64,000 bases of DNA from Nicotiana tabacum. Lineage: Eukaryota; Streptophyta; Magnoliopsida; Solanales; Solanaceae. The DNA lies in assembly GCF_000715075.1 (NCBI RefSeq), contig NC_134084.1, positions 7,504,501 to 7,568,500 of the forward strand. Reading direction: 5' to 3'. The notes under the pieces are model-generated. The model was not told the DNA's origin and ran no database searches. It saw nothing but the letters and a program-made list of their open reading frames with translations. Position numbers and translations under genes: made by a program. This document shows positions 35,165-45,671 of the stretch, piece after piece; the first letter of the stretch is position 1; every line of letters starts with the position of its first letter.

Positions 35165-37185
35165 TCACAAGACAATATCCGGATTACAACCCTGAAATAA
35201 CCCGGACAGAAGAAATGACAACGAAATAAACCACCAAAACTCCTCCCTAGCTAACCAAGAAAAGAGCGTCTTTCCAATCATCAAACTCAACATCTTACCA
35301 TTGACTTCAGCATCAACAATACTAGGAACTTCACAAGTCTCCATCACATTGTTCTTAACAGATTGCCTTTGGGTTCCTTTTTCCTGCTCGTTCTTAGGAT
35401 CAACTTCTGATAGCACTGAAAGCTTCGTAGCACGTGGACTTCCTAGGATCCTAGAAAAATTCTCACATCCCTTTTCAAAATAAATCATACCCACCATATG
35501 CGTCTCATTATGCACAGGTGACGGACTTTGGCTAGTGTCTGCCGCGTCTGGATTTTGCACTACAATGTCGCCTGCATCAATAAGCTTCTGAACCGCATTC
35601 TTCATATTCCAACACTTCTCTATGTCATGCCCTGGGGCATCTGAGCAATATGTGCACCTTTGAGAAAAACCAAACTTCTTTGGAAGAGGGTTTGACATTT
35701 TTATCTGGATCGGCTTCAACATGTCCAATTTTCGTAGCCTCTGGAACAGACGAGCATATGACTCTCCCAATCTAGTGAAGGTTTTATTCTTCCGCAACCT
35801 CTCATTCTTAAATGCTTGATTGGGCCGGAAAACTGATCTAGGGGGGTTTCGGTAGACTCGTGGGGGTAGATAGGCATTTTGTGGAGCTGGGTACTGGGAG
35901 AGTGATGTACGACTTTGGGAGTTCTGTGGAGAGAAGTGGCATTGGGGGGGCTCATCTGGTGCATAAGGATATCTACGGGGATGATGTCGAGGCTGGAAGT
36001 GTTGATCGGGAAAGCCCATTGGATCATCTTTTCTGTTTCTCTTTCTTCCACCCAAGCTTACTGGGATGTTCTGAATGTTTTTCGAACAACTCATGATTTT
36101 GCCTGACTTGATTCCCTCTTTTACTAGCTCCCCCATTTTTAACACATCATTGAAAGGCCTCCCCAGGGCCGGGATCAAATGACTGAAGTAGGTGGGGCCC
36201 TAGGCTTGTAGGAAAAGCTCAACCATTTCTTCTTCACCAATCGGGGGACTGACTCGAGTAGCTTTCTCCCTCCATCTGAGCCCAAACTCCCTAAAGCTTT
36301 CCTCTGGCTTACTTTCCATTTTAGATAGGGAGGAGAGATCTGGGCTAACGCCTAATTTGTATTGAAAATATCGAACGAAATCTTGAGCCATGTCACCCAA
36401 TGTAGGCCACCTACCGACATCTTGGCGATTATGCTATTCCAAAGTTGCCCCAGTCAAGCTCTTACTGAAATGTGCCATCAACAAGTCATCTTTCTCTCCA
36501 AAACTTCTCATTTTACTGCAATAAACTCTCAGGTGTGCTATCGGATCTCCACACCCATCATACAAGTTAAATTTTGGCACTTTAAACCCCGCGAGCAGGC
36601 GAACGTCAGGGAACACAGACAATTCTTTGTAAGCCATGTTACCCTGGTCTCCCGTTCCTTGCTTGTTCTTTAAAGACTGTCCTATGCCTTTCAGCTTCCT
36701 GGATATCTCACCTCGCCCTTCTAATCCTGTAACCTTTTCGTTTTCAGCATGAAGCTTTTCCCGAGGGCTCTTCTATATGAATCAAGAACCTTGTGGGCAA
36801 CCTTTGAGGGGTAATATTGGGCATCATGAGCTTTGAGTGGGTATTCATTGTTGGGAATAGTGGATATTATAGGAGGGCAATTTTGGGGAGAGGTAATTGA
36901 AGGAAGAGTGATGGAGATACTAGGACGGTTGGGAAAGCTGTGATAAACGGGTGGATCTGGAGAGTATGGGGAATCATCTGGCACTATGACCGGCGTTTGG
37001 GTAAAGGTAGCATCTAGGAAGCTAGGTGGTGGCGGGGGTGGTGCCTTCCCAGTCATCCAGGCCTGATACCTGTCCGTCATGTGTTATTTTAACATCCTTA
37101 CCTCATCAGCCAAACCAGTGTCCTGTTCAACCAACTGCTTTCGGGCACCGGTATCAACCAACCCAATTTTGTTGTTGTCCGCCAT
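35165..37185 (-). pseudogene. Gag of the Ogre/Tat-type element (few lesions)
   Basis: Gag packages element RNA into particles. The likely start is the minus-strand ATG at 37185 (MADNNKIGLVD), with a stop at about 37084 followed by a re-start at 37080. A proline-rich segment (about 37010-37050) precedes the capsid. The capsid has FKVPKFNLYDGCGDPIAHLR (near 36550-36590), AHFSKSLTGA and MAQDFVRYFQYKLG (near 36345-36390), strings of Ogre/Tat gag. A zinc-knuckle-like CTYCSDAPGHDIEKCW lies near 35605-35655, with CX2CX5HX4C spacing. After a frame change near 36700, the frame from 36637 to 35165 is interrupted only by stops at about 36434 and 36198. Both fit single C-to-T type changes. The end reads into an altered protease start and stops. 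Confidence 0.82.
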
Positions 37186-37588
37186 TGCCTTTTGACTTTA
37201 TGTTGTGGAGAGGAGTTACTACTTTGAGAACCACAAACCAACCACCTTTCTACTATGAAGATATCAAAAGGAACAAAATGGAGTCATCCCGTTAGCGTTA
37301 GGGCATTTAACAGCAAAAATATCACATTGCATGTCATGCACCTAGCAACAATTAATGGTTCTAGAATGACTTCGAGGGCACAAAGGTCAGTTTACATCAT
37401 CCCAATTTGTTCATTTCAACCTCTCTTTTCTTTGTTTTTCTAGCACTTCTTAGCTCACTCATTTTCTTTTCCATTTCTTTCGGATTATCGCTCTTTTCCT
37501 TCCATCTCATTTCTCACATCCCATGATTTCATCTCTCTTTTTTTCTTTTTTTTCTTTTTTTTTTCTTTTAGTGATAAAAAAATGATTC

Positions 37589-37653
37589 GATCGAACCCTA
37601 TGTAGGTTGCCTACGTATCATGACCTCGCATGAATCAGATCTTTGCGTAGTTC
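37589..37653 (-). repeat. Hairpin-capable motif, copy 3 of 4
   Basis: On the plus strand GTAGGTTGCCTACGTATCAT is followed by CATGAATCAGAT and TGCGTAGTTC. The outer arms CTACG(T)/(G)CGTAG pair. It is preceded by GATCGAACCCTATG, equivalent to GGACCGAACC in copy 2. Confidence 0.65.
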
Positions 37654-38831
37654 TAGAAGATCGGGAATAAAGTACACAAACTAACATTCTCTTTTTTTTC
37701 TTTTGTTTACCTTAATGACTACTCTGATGAGAAAAGAGAAATAAAAGATGCAATTTCTTTTTGAATTTTCTAGACTCAATGTTCTATAATCTATCCTAAC
37801 CTCAAGTTTAACGATCATATACTTTTTTCAAGACAAATACTCTATGGAAAATTATTAAAAAAAACCTAGAAGAGAAAAAATATTTTTGATTCTTTTTTTT
37901 TAAGAAGGAAATCTAAAGAATAAACCACAGAAACATATTTTGAATTTTCATTTGATATCCTGACGCAATATTTCAAAACAAGCAATGAAAAAGATAAAAA
38001 AATTATTTTTGGATTTCAAATTTTTAATTACCTAATGGAGAAACTCTGAAAATAAACCAAAGAAAAAGTATGTTTTTTTTCTATGTACAATGCCCTAAAG
38101 TTCTAATAAAAATAAAAAGAATTTTTTTTTAATTTTTCCATTAATTTTCCAAAGAGGAACCTCAAACCAAAATCTTTTTGGCTTTTGGAATTAATAGATT
38201 AAAGAAAATTTGTAAAGAGATACCAAAAGAGAAAAATCATATTTTTTTTTTGAATTTTTAGTCCTAATATCCTAAAGGAAATATAAAAGTAATTTTTTTT
38301 TGGTTTTTGAGTTCTAGATATTAATTTCCTAAGAAAAACCACCTCAAAGGAATTTTTTTTTTCATTTCTAAAGAAAAATTCTAACGGAAATATAAAACGC
38401 AAAATCTCTTCTTTTTTTTTGGATTTTTGATTTATTACACACCTTTTCAAATGCAAAATAGAAAGTAAAATAATAATAAAAAACTCGACATTACTATACA
38501 AAACTTAGAGGTAAAAGGCGACATAAGAAGAAAACAAATTCAAAACATAAAAATAAAAAAATGACAAATCTTCCTAAACAACTCCTGAGTGAGTGATCCT
38601 ACCTGGATGGTCCCGAGGTGTCTGTCATGCTCAAACTGCGGTAAGTAAATCCACGCCTGTATGAGAAAACTTAAACCAACACTATGTGAGACAATAACAC
38701 TCCCTATTGGGCACATGCAAGACATAATTGAGGCTATATTTGCAGAATGGCTTATTTAGCCAAAAGGTGGCTAGAAGTGCAAAATTTGGCTAAGACCCCG
38801 CGAAGCCAAGAACATAAGATTTACTAGGAAG

Positions 38832-38895
38832 ACCGGACCCTATGTGGGTTGCTTACGTATCACGCTCCGAAAGACGAGAAAGGTATGCGTAGTTC
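38832..38895 (-). repeat. Hairpin-capable motif, copy 4 of 4
   Basis: On the plus strand GACCGGACCCTATGTGGGTT is followed by GCTTACGTATCACG and, after a 20-base gap, TATGCGTAGTTCGGG. It conserves the flanks and the GCGTAGTTC arm. Confidence 0.6.
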
Positions 38896-39767
38896 GGGCA
38901 GATTGGATACGAGCGAGAATTAAAAAAAACAACTAATTTAGAGAAAATATATTTTTGTCTTTTTTTAAAAAAAAAAAGTGATGAGACATGTAACTTCTTT
39001 TGGATTTTTTTTTCTTTTTCTTTTTTTTTTGATTTTTTGATTTACGGAAAATGATGAAAAAATGCAAAAGATCTTTTTTTTTTTGAATTTTCGAGCTCTC
39101 TTTTATTTTAACAAGAATGTGACAGAAAATATAATCGGGCTCCACTCGCTTTATCTTCACACTTCAACCTTTTTTTTTCTTTTTTTTTTCTTTTTCATTT
39201 GCCCTCAACTGTCATTGGTCCGCCAAATGACCCTTTTACCCTTGAAGAAATGCAACATGTAGCACATAGGATGCATCAAGATGGTCTGTTATTTTGGGTC
39301 CACCTGTCCTAGACGGACCCAACCCCTGTGCTGAGTCTCCAAAGTCAAATGCACATGATGCAAACAAATATTCCTACTAGGGATCCGGCATGAGGCTGAG
39401 TTATTCTAGGTTCAAAACCTGGGTATGTGTTCTAGACTGTGTACCCGAGCGGACAACTCGAGCCAAGGAGGGGGCTACGTACCGGGAACCAAAAGGCCAT
39501 CCGGCTTAGTAACTTGTCCGAGCCTCTTTCTTATTTCAAGGTATGACACTAACAGAATAGGGAGTCACGGCCAGCGTGCACATCCCCGAAGATGAGAAGA
39601 GAACGATTTCGTAGTAGTTTATATACAGTTCAGATAATATCAAAGTGGTAAAAACATCATTTAACATATTAGGCCCAAGCATGTAATCAGATAACAGATA
39701 AAGCTAAATACAACAATTCATCTAAGCTCGAATTCTGAACCCTGAACCAGAGATTCTGTGTTCGATT

Positions 39768-39784
39768 CCCCAGCAGAGTCGCCA
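39768..39784 (-). other. Primer binding site of the gag-only element
   Basis: On the minus strand TGGCGACTCTGCTGGGG follows the 5' LTR after four bases (GCTC). The plus strand continues as a tRNA 3'-end look-alike: TTCGATTCC (T-loop style) then an acceptor strand ending GCCA. This is the usual Ogre/Tat primer context. I do not assign the tRNA. Confidence 0.7.
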
Positions 39785-39788
39785 GAGC

Positions 39789-42230
39789 TGTCACACCTCC
39801 TATTTCCTACACCCCCGAGAAGAGAGTACATAAGGGAGTTTTTTCCAACTTAAAGTGACAATCGAAACGGGATTATTTTATTCAAAATTCAGAGTCGCCA
39901 CTTGGGATAATTTATGGTGTCCCAAGTCACCGGTTTAAATCCCGAATCGAGGAAAAGATTGACTCTGTATTACAGTCCGAGAACATAGAAATCCGGGTAA
40001 GGAATTCTGTTAACCCGGGAGAAGGTGTTAGGCATTCCCGAATTCTGTGGTTCTACCACGGTCGCTCAACTGTTATAATTGGCCTATTATCTGATTTTTA
40101 GTACATGTTTTAACCTATGGTTCAATTTTAACTTTATAACCGCTTTTATTTAAATATTCTTTTGAAAGATTCAACGTCATCTAAAACACATCTTGAACCA
40201 CGACACATTTTATCTAACGTTGTTGAGACTTGGATTTGGTCACATAAATGCACACCCGAGTTTAGGAAGGTAATTTTAAAATAGCACGCCTAAAGCAACT
40301 ACGCACCTTCAAGTTTGCGAGGGCCATGGAAATTCAACTAAATAGCATGCCAAGGATTAAAAAAAATTAATTAAGCGAGGGCCATGCATTTTGAGATTTT
40401 ATTCACATAGGATAGAACATACTAATCTACTCAGCTACTTTGACCAACAGTGAATAATTTTTAAATCGAATCGAACAGTATTATCCTCGCTCTATTTTTC
40501 CTTCAAATATTTCCAATTATACAAACTTCAAGACATACCATAGTCTGAATTGAATCTAAAGAAGATTAAATGAGGGAAAGAATTAAATTAGTTAAAAAAC
40601 CAAAACCAAAGTGACAAAAAAAACACCAAAACCGTGCCAGATCCATGTAGATGTTAAATGGCACCACAATAGCAACAAACAATGGCCTTTGATCCTCTTG
40701 TCCCTTTTTAAATTATTAGTTTATATCTATGTTTATCTATCAGTTCATCAACAATTAAACAACTATATTGGACGGAAATGATCGCAAATTCAGAAAATAT
40801 TCATACAAATTCAAACCATGCCCCTCAATCTTGAAATAAAACCAAAATATCGAGATAAGATAGGAATGAACCTTTGCATTAATGAATCAAGCACAGAATC
40901 GAGATGACTGCCAAAACAATTGAACAACGACCGGAAAACTACTAAAGGCGACCTCGCCGGAACCTCGAATCGGCAGCGGACAACTTGAAATCCAAACGTG
41001 ACCTCAACCAAACTCCATGTTTCAGATCCAAATCGGAACTCAGAGAAAGAAAAAATGAACTAAATCTTTGCGTGCTTTTTTTTAGTTTTTTCTCTCCAAA
41101 ATTTCTGTCCGAAGCTTCTATTTTTTGGTTTTGGTTCGTGTGTGTGTCGTGGTTGTTGTTGGTTGTTGGATTTTGATCGGAGAAGGAGAAGCAGTGGCGG
41201 AGAAGGTGTGAAGAAGGAGCAACGATGGGGAATTCTCTCGTTTTGGTGTAGCGGATGCTCTAATCTCTTCGTTCTTTAGCGTTATCAAAGTGAAGAAGAA
41301 GCAAACGGATTGGGTCTGTGTGACAGCTGGTTTGAGAGGGAGTTGGGGTGGTGAGGTCGTTGGTCGTTGTAGGGCTGGTTGACGTCGTTGCTGGTGGGTG
41401 GTGGGTCTGGTGAAGTCGGTGGCGGGCGAGGGTTCTGTGGCTATTGAGATTAGGTTGCTGAAGATGGAGGTCCAGTAGCTAGGGTGGTCTGGCGGCGGAG
41501 ATGTTGGTGGTGTTGGAGAGGTCAGGGGTCGTTTGGTCGTTCAGCTGAAGAAGAAGATGGGCTGCTCGATGGATGGGAACTGTGTTTTCCGGCAGATTGG
41601 CGGCGTGGCTGGCGGGGCTGGTTCGTCGGTTTGGGGTGGTTATGGCAGGCTGAGGGCGGCTGGGGTCTCTAAGGGTGCTAGGGTTCAGCTAGGTTTTTGG
41701 GTGGTGTCTTCTTGAAGAAGAAAGCTGCCATGGATCTCCTCCCCTCTTATATCTAGGGTTTATGTTGTAGTAGATGAAGAAGAAGATTAGGGTGTTGATG
41801 GGTTATAGGGTTAAGTCTTGTTGGGCTTGAAATTGGGCCAAAAGATCAAGAATGGACGTCTCTTACTAAAAATGTGATAAACTAAGCCAAAAACTCACTC
41901 TTCCTTCTGAAAATGATATAAAATTTACAAAATAAAAATATAAAACTAATCCTAATCAATTAAAACAAATAATATTATACTATAAAACTATTTTGGTATT
42001 TTCAAGATTATGTAAAAATAAAATAGGTTCAAAGTAACATATCTTCCTAATAATATCTAATGCGTGAATTAAATAGAGAAATATGGAACTATTTTTGTAT
42101 TTTTCAATTTTGTGATAAAAATAACGTAAAAGAGTAAAACTTAGTTGAAATAACTATATTAAGCCTAAATAAAATATTTTACGCTAAAATGGGTGAAATT
42201 TCGGGGAGGGTCAAAACTTACATATCTACA
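39789..42230 (-). repeat. 5' LTR of the gag-only element (right copy)
   Basis: 2,442 bp with ends TGTCACACCTCC and CATATCTACA on the plus strand. In element sense this is the promoter-bearing copy. Partner of 27862-30320. Confidence 0.92.
41744..41751 (-). promoter_or_regulatory. Possible TATA box of the Ogre/Tat-type LTR
   Basis: On the minus strand TATAAGAG lies about 480 bases into the LTR, with a C-rich tract starting about 50 bases downstream. The left LTR has the same string at about 29838. It is a plausible promoter position; not tested. Confidence 0.4.
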
Positions 42231-42235
42231 ACACT
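42231..42235 (+). repeat. Right target-site duplication of the gag-only element
   Basis: ACACT, identical to 27857-27861. Confidence 0.9.
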
Positions 42236-42504
42236 AACTTTACCTTGGAGATGGACTCTCTAATTATCACAAATATGATAAAAAAAATGATAACACCAAC
42301 AACTGCAAACTGAAAAGGATCATGGATGAAACATCAAAGAAGCTGAAACATGCTAATGTCAGCATCACTCACTGTTTTACGGAGGCCAATTATATGACAG
42401 ATTACTTAGCAAAGAAGGCAAGTAATAGCACTGAAACTTCTTTATATCTCTCACCCCGGCAACTCCCAAGAGGTGTCATAGGGTTCTACCAACTGGATAA
42501 ATAA
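42236..42504 (+). pseudogene. LINE-A RNase H domain, 3' half
   Basis: It continues the RNase H read at 27574-27861. The first codons give an LEMDSL-like string with the third catalytic Asp, followed by HCFTEANYMTDYLAKKAS (about 42370-42425), which carries the last catalytic Asp region. It ends QLPRGVIGFYQLDK then TAA at 42502. The C-terminal string QLPRGVIGFYQLDK parallels QLPKAAKGPFHLDK in LINE-B, which confirms family identity. Confidence 0.85.
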
Positions 42505-42659
42505 AAAATGTCAAGCATACGGTCAAGATTTGATGAGGTCAATCATGGCATTATCCAAAGACCAACTTTTCACTATCTCTCTAAAAATCCTCTCTCTAAA
42601 AAGTTTCTCTCTACAAGGGCTCTTTAGCTCCCATGTTCTAACGCATTAAAAAGTTATAC

Positions 42660-43356
42660 CCAAAAATTAGAATGTGAAGGTGTGCCGAAGTATTGTAAAC
42701 ATTGTCGGAAATTGGGTCACTACATAGTCAATTGTAGGGCTCTAGAAAAGAAAAAGGTTTCTCAAGAGAAGGGGGAGGGTGAAGGTGACAAGATTACCAA
42801 AAATAAGGAGGATGTACAATCTATGAACAAAATAATGGGAAACAACAGTAAAGGCAGAGAAGAGACAATTCAAGTAGACTCACACAGTGTCGACATTGGA
42901 AAAAAGCAATAGGAAGATGGCCTAGACGATAATAAGATCATTTAAAACAAGGAGGAGAAAAGTATGAAGAAGAAAACTAAAAAGAAGAAAGCCAAAAAGA
43001 TACCAAAGAAGAAAAGCAAAGTCAAGTTCAAACATGCCCAGAACAATAGCAAGAAGAATATTGTCTCTATATCGACAAGCAAACAAAATGATCAATCCTT
43101 AGCAGAAATTAAGGACAGTGTGCAGATTCATGAAAATCCAAAAGCTTTAGATGTACAGGATGAGGGGAAGCGGAATACTTCTACTGGAATTGATACAATA
43201 GAAGTGCAAGAAAGGAAGAAGGCTACTAACATACAAATAGAGGAGGGTAAACAGTCTTCACAAGATAATGAGACTATCAGGAAAGAAGAACGCAAGGCAA
43301 AAAAGAATAACAAACATGTTCACTGTGACTCAAACACATCTACTTTTCCATCATAA
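42660..43356 (+). pseudogene. LINE-B ORF1 C-terminal part: CCHC knuckle and basic tail
   Basis: The frame reads YCKHCRKLGHYIVNC at 42691-42735, a CX2CX4HX4C zinc knuckle of the type found at the end of plant L1 ORF1 (nucleic-acid chaperone). A lysine-rich, low-complexity tail follows (KKKTKKKKAKKIPKKKSK near 42970-43020). Stops interrupt at 42910 and 42943, and the tail ends at TAA 43354. The N-terminal RNA-binding domain is not seen upstream, where 42505-42660 is AT-rich with CTCTCTAAAAA repeats. Confidence 0.7.
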
Positions 43357-43392
43357 ATAAAAAATTTACCAGGTATAAACTTAGTTATCGAC

Positions 43393-44290
43393 TTGGATGG
43401 AAAAGAATGGGAGCAAGAGGTTAACGAAGGCAGCACGAACAGAATCAACATGAACTACAAAAGGGGCAGTGATACTGAGAATGAAGACATAGATGAGGTA
43501 TCGGAAAGTTGGAGAGATGATAATCTAAATTCTAGTAGAAGAGGGAGAAGTGAAACACGAAAAAGTAGCAAAAGTCAAAGAAACAGAAACTATCCTTCAC
43601 AGAAGAGGATAACACCCCAAATTGTTCTTATGATTAGTGCAATCTTCTGGAACATAAGGGGAGTGAGATCCAAAAAAGTCATTCACAGGCTTAAAAAACT
43701 TATTGGCATCAAAAACACTTAGTTCGTGGATATCTTCGAATATCTCAAAAGAGACGGTAGATGGCTATATGAGATTTTTAGGATTTCAATATTGCCACTC
43801 AAATGGTAACGGTTAAATTTGGTATTTTTGGAACTCTTTCAACAACAATCATATCTTTTCAGAAAGCAATCAACGTGTTACTATCAAGTTGGAGAAGGCC
43901 ATTTGCAATCAAGATATTCTTATTACGGCGATTTATACTAAGTGCAACTCTGTAGAAAGAAGAGATCTTTGGTCCTCTTTGTAACAGGATAGTGCTATCG
44001 TGAATGATCCTTGTTGTATTAGGGTAATTTTAATGTGATCCTTGATCCAAATGAAAAATTAGGGGTTAAACCTCATAGAATGTATAAAAGCACCGATTTT
44101 TAGAATTGTATTGACAATTGTGGTGTTACAGATATTGGTTACTCTGGGCCAAAATTCACCCGGTGCAACAACAGGAGACCAAGGAAGAGGATTTGGAAGA
44201 GATTGGATAGAGTTTTTGTGAATGACTAGTGGGACACTCTGTTAAGGAGATGCTCTATTAGGCATATGGAAAGAACTGGATCTGATCTCT
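43393..44290 (+). pseudogene. LINE-B endonuclease (APE type, broken)
   Basis: The endonuclease nicks target DNA for target-primed reverse transcription. A linker is followed by ISAIFWNIRGVRSKK (about 43637-43680), the N-terminal WN.RG motif with the catalytic Asn. Later, in shifted frames, come a GGDFNVILDPNEK-like string (about 44020-44060), GYSGPKFTRCNNRR (about 44135-44175) and RIWKRLDRVFVND. The stretch 43720-43900 is shorter than expected for this fold and has several stops, so part of the domain is deleted or unreadable. Confidence 0.75.
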
Positions 44291-44420
44291 TCTCAAGAAG
44301 AATTTATCTTCTAATCACAATTGTATAAGATACTTCAGATTCCTCAACTGTTGGACCAATCTGCCTGGTTTTTTCAATATTGTCGAGGAAAGTTGGAGTG
44401 CCAATGTTAAGGGTAATCCT

Positions 44421-45671
44421 TTGTGGATCTTGCAAACTAAATTGAAGACTCTCAGTAAAAGGTTAACTCAATGGTCCAGGGAAGACATCGGGGACATTCA
44501 TGATGTTGTTAACAACTGGGAAGAGAAACTACAATTCCTAGAGGATAAGGACATTAAGGATAATGCTGAATTGAGCAGAGAAGAAGTAAATAGGGCCCAT
44601 GCGGAATATATTAGATGGCTTAGCATTCAAGAATCCCTCCTTAAACAGAAGTCGAGAATAAAATGGTTTGAAGATGGTGACAGGAATACCAGGTATTTTC
44701 ACTGCATGCTCAGGGAAAAAAGAAGGAAGCAACAGGTAAATAGAATCAAAAATCACAAGGGTAATTGGATTATGGGGGAGGAGAGAATTCCTAAAGTAGC
44801 AGTCAGACACTTCAAGGCACAATTCAATCTTCCTAAGCCAAATTTCAATCCTTCTATTTTGGAATGTATCCCAAAATGCATCATGAAGCAGGATAATGTT
44901 AATCTCAACCAGATGCCTGATGAAGAGTAAATCAAAAATGTTGTTATGAGCCTTAGTGCTGATAGCACTGCTGGTCCAGATGGATACAATGGAGCATTCT
45001 ATCACAGCTGCTGGAAAATTATCAGAAAAGATGTTGTTGCTTTTGTGATAGAGGTCTTCAAAGGAAAAGGTCTGACTAAATTCTTCTCTCATACTTGCTT
45101 AGCTTTGATTCCTAAAATTGACTCTCCTTCTAGTTTTTCAGATTTTAGACCAATTAGTTTGTCTAACTTCTCTAACAAAATCATTTCAAAAATTTTCTCT
45201 TTAAGGCTTAACCTTTTATTACATAAATTAGTTTCTCTTAATCAAAGTGGCTTTGAGAAGGATAGGCTAATCTATGAAAATGTGTTATTAGCTCAAGAAA
45301 ATATTCACAAAATTTCTGATAAGAACAAAGATGGGAATGTTGTCATTAAGCTAGATATGGCTAAAGCCTATGATAGAATGTCTTGGCCCTTTGTACTCTT
45401 TGTATTAAGAAAATTTGGGTTCTCTAATCATTGGACAGACATGGTTCATAACTTGATTTCAAATGTGTGGTATTCGATCATTATTAATGGGCCTAGGTAT
45501 GGTTTTTTCTCCTCATGTCAAGGCCTTAAATAAGGTGATCCCCTCTCCCCCTCCTTGTTTATTATAATTGTTGAAGTTCTTTCCAGGTCCCTTAATAACT
45601 TGTACAATCACTCTGACTTTATTTCTTTCTCTATGCATGATAAGGTCCCTAAAGTTAATGACTAAGCTTAT
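44421..45671 (+). pseudogene. LINE-B reverse transcriptase, 5' part (three stops, one frame)
   Basis: One frame runs from 44421 to the solo LTR with stops only at 44928, 45531 and 45661. It shows WFEDGDRNTRYFH (about 44671-44709), GPDGYNGAFYHSCW, ALIPKIDSPSSFSDFRPISL (about 45099-45160), NQSGFEKDRLIYENVLLAQE and VVIKLDMAKAYDRMSW (about 45340-45390) with the first catalytic Asp. The stop at 45531 falls in the usual GLKQGDPLSP motif, where CAA has become TAA. The read ends ND-stop-AY just before the YxDD box, whose remaining codons are at 48384. Confidence 0.88.
45667..45671 (+). repeat. Left target-site duplication of the solo LTR
   Basis: CTTAT, repeated at 48379-48383. Confidence 0.9.

Larger units (their letters stand above)
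37186..39767 (-). other. Leader region of the gag-only element, non-coding
   Basis: About 2.6 kb between primer site and gag. It is rich in T tracts on the plus strand (A tracts in element sense), especially 37440-37570 and 37840-39190. No ORF1 of the type seen upstream of gag in full Ogre elements is recognisable. It carries two copies of the hairpin-capable motif. Confidence 0.6.
27862..42230 (-). mobile_element. Gag-only Ogre/Tat-type LTR retrotransposon (TR-GAG class)
   Basis: The element spans 14,369 bp, lies on the minus strand and is inserted in LINE-A with a perfect ACACT duplication. In element order it has a 5' LTR (42230 to 39789), a primer site (39784-39768), a long leader, gag (37185 to 35165), a long repeat-rich 3' region, a purine tract (30333-30321) and a 3' LTR (30320 to 27862). 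No protease, RT, RNase H or integrase is visible. Gag with a CCHC-like knuckle but no pol fits the TR-GAG class of non-autonomous elements. The gag wording, the AAAGAGGGGCAGC purine tract and the repeat arrays before the 3' LTR point to the Ogre/Tat lineage. It would depend on pol from a related element. Confidence 0.88.
25700..42510 (+). mobile_element. LINE-A, L1-type LINE, 5'-truncated, split by a 14.4-kb insertion
   Basis: A decayed non-LTR retrotransposon reads RT (25750-26450), linker and zinc-ribbon region (to about 27480) and the start of RNase H (27574-27861). RNase H then resumes at 42236 and ends at TAA 42502. The break is the insertion 27862-42230, flanked by ACACT. The endonuclease and ORF1 parts are absent, so it is truncated inside RT, as is common for LINEs. 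Many stops and frameshifts show it is old. It is related to but distinct from LINE-B downstream. Confidence 0.85.

Noticed and set aside
39757..39784. Possible tRNA gene remnant (TTCGATTCC...GCCA)
   Set aside because: Only the 3' part is tRNA-like. Its position next to the LTR shows that it is a primer binding site.
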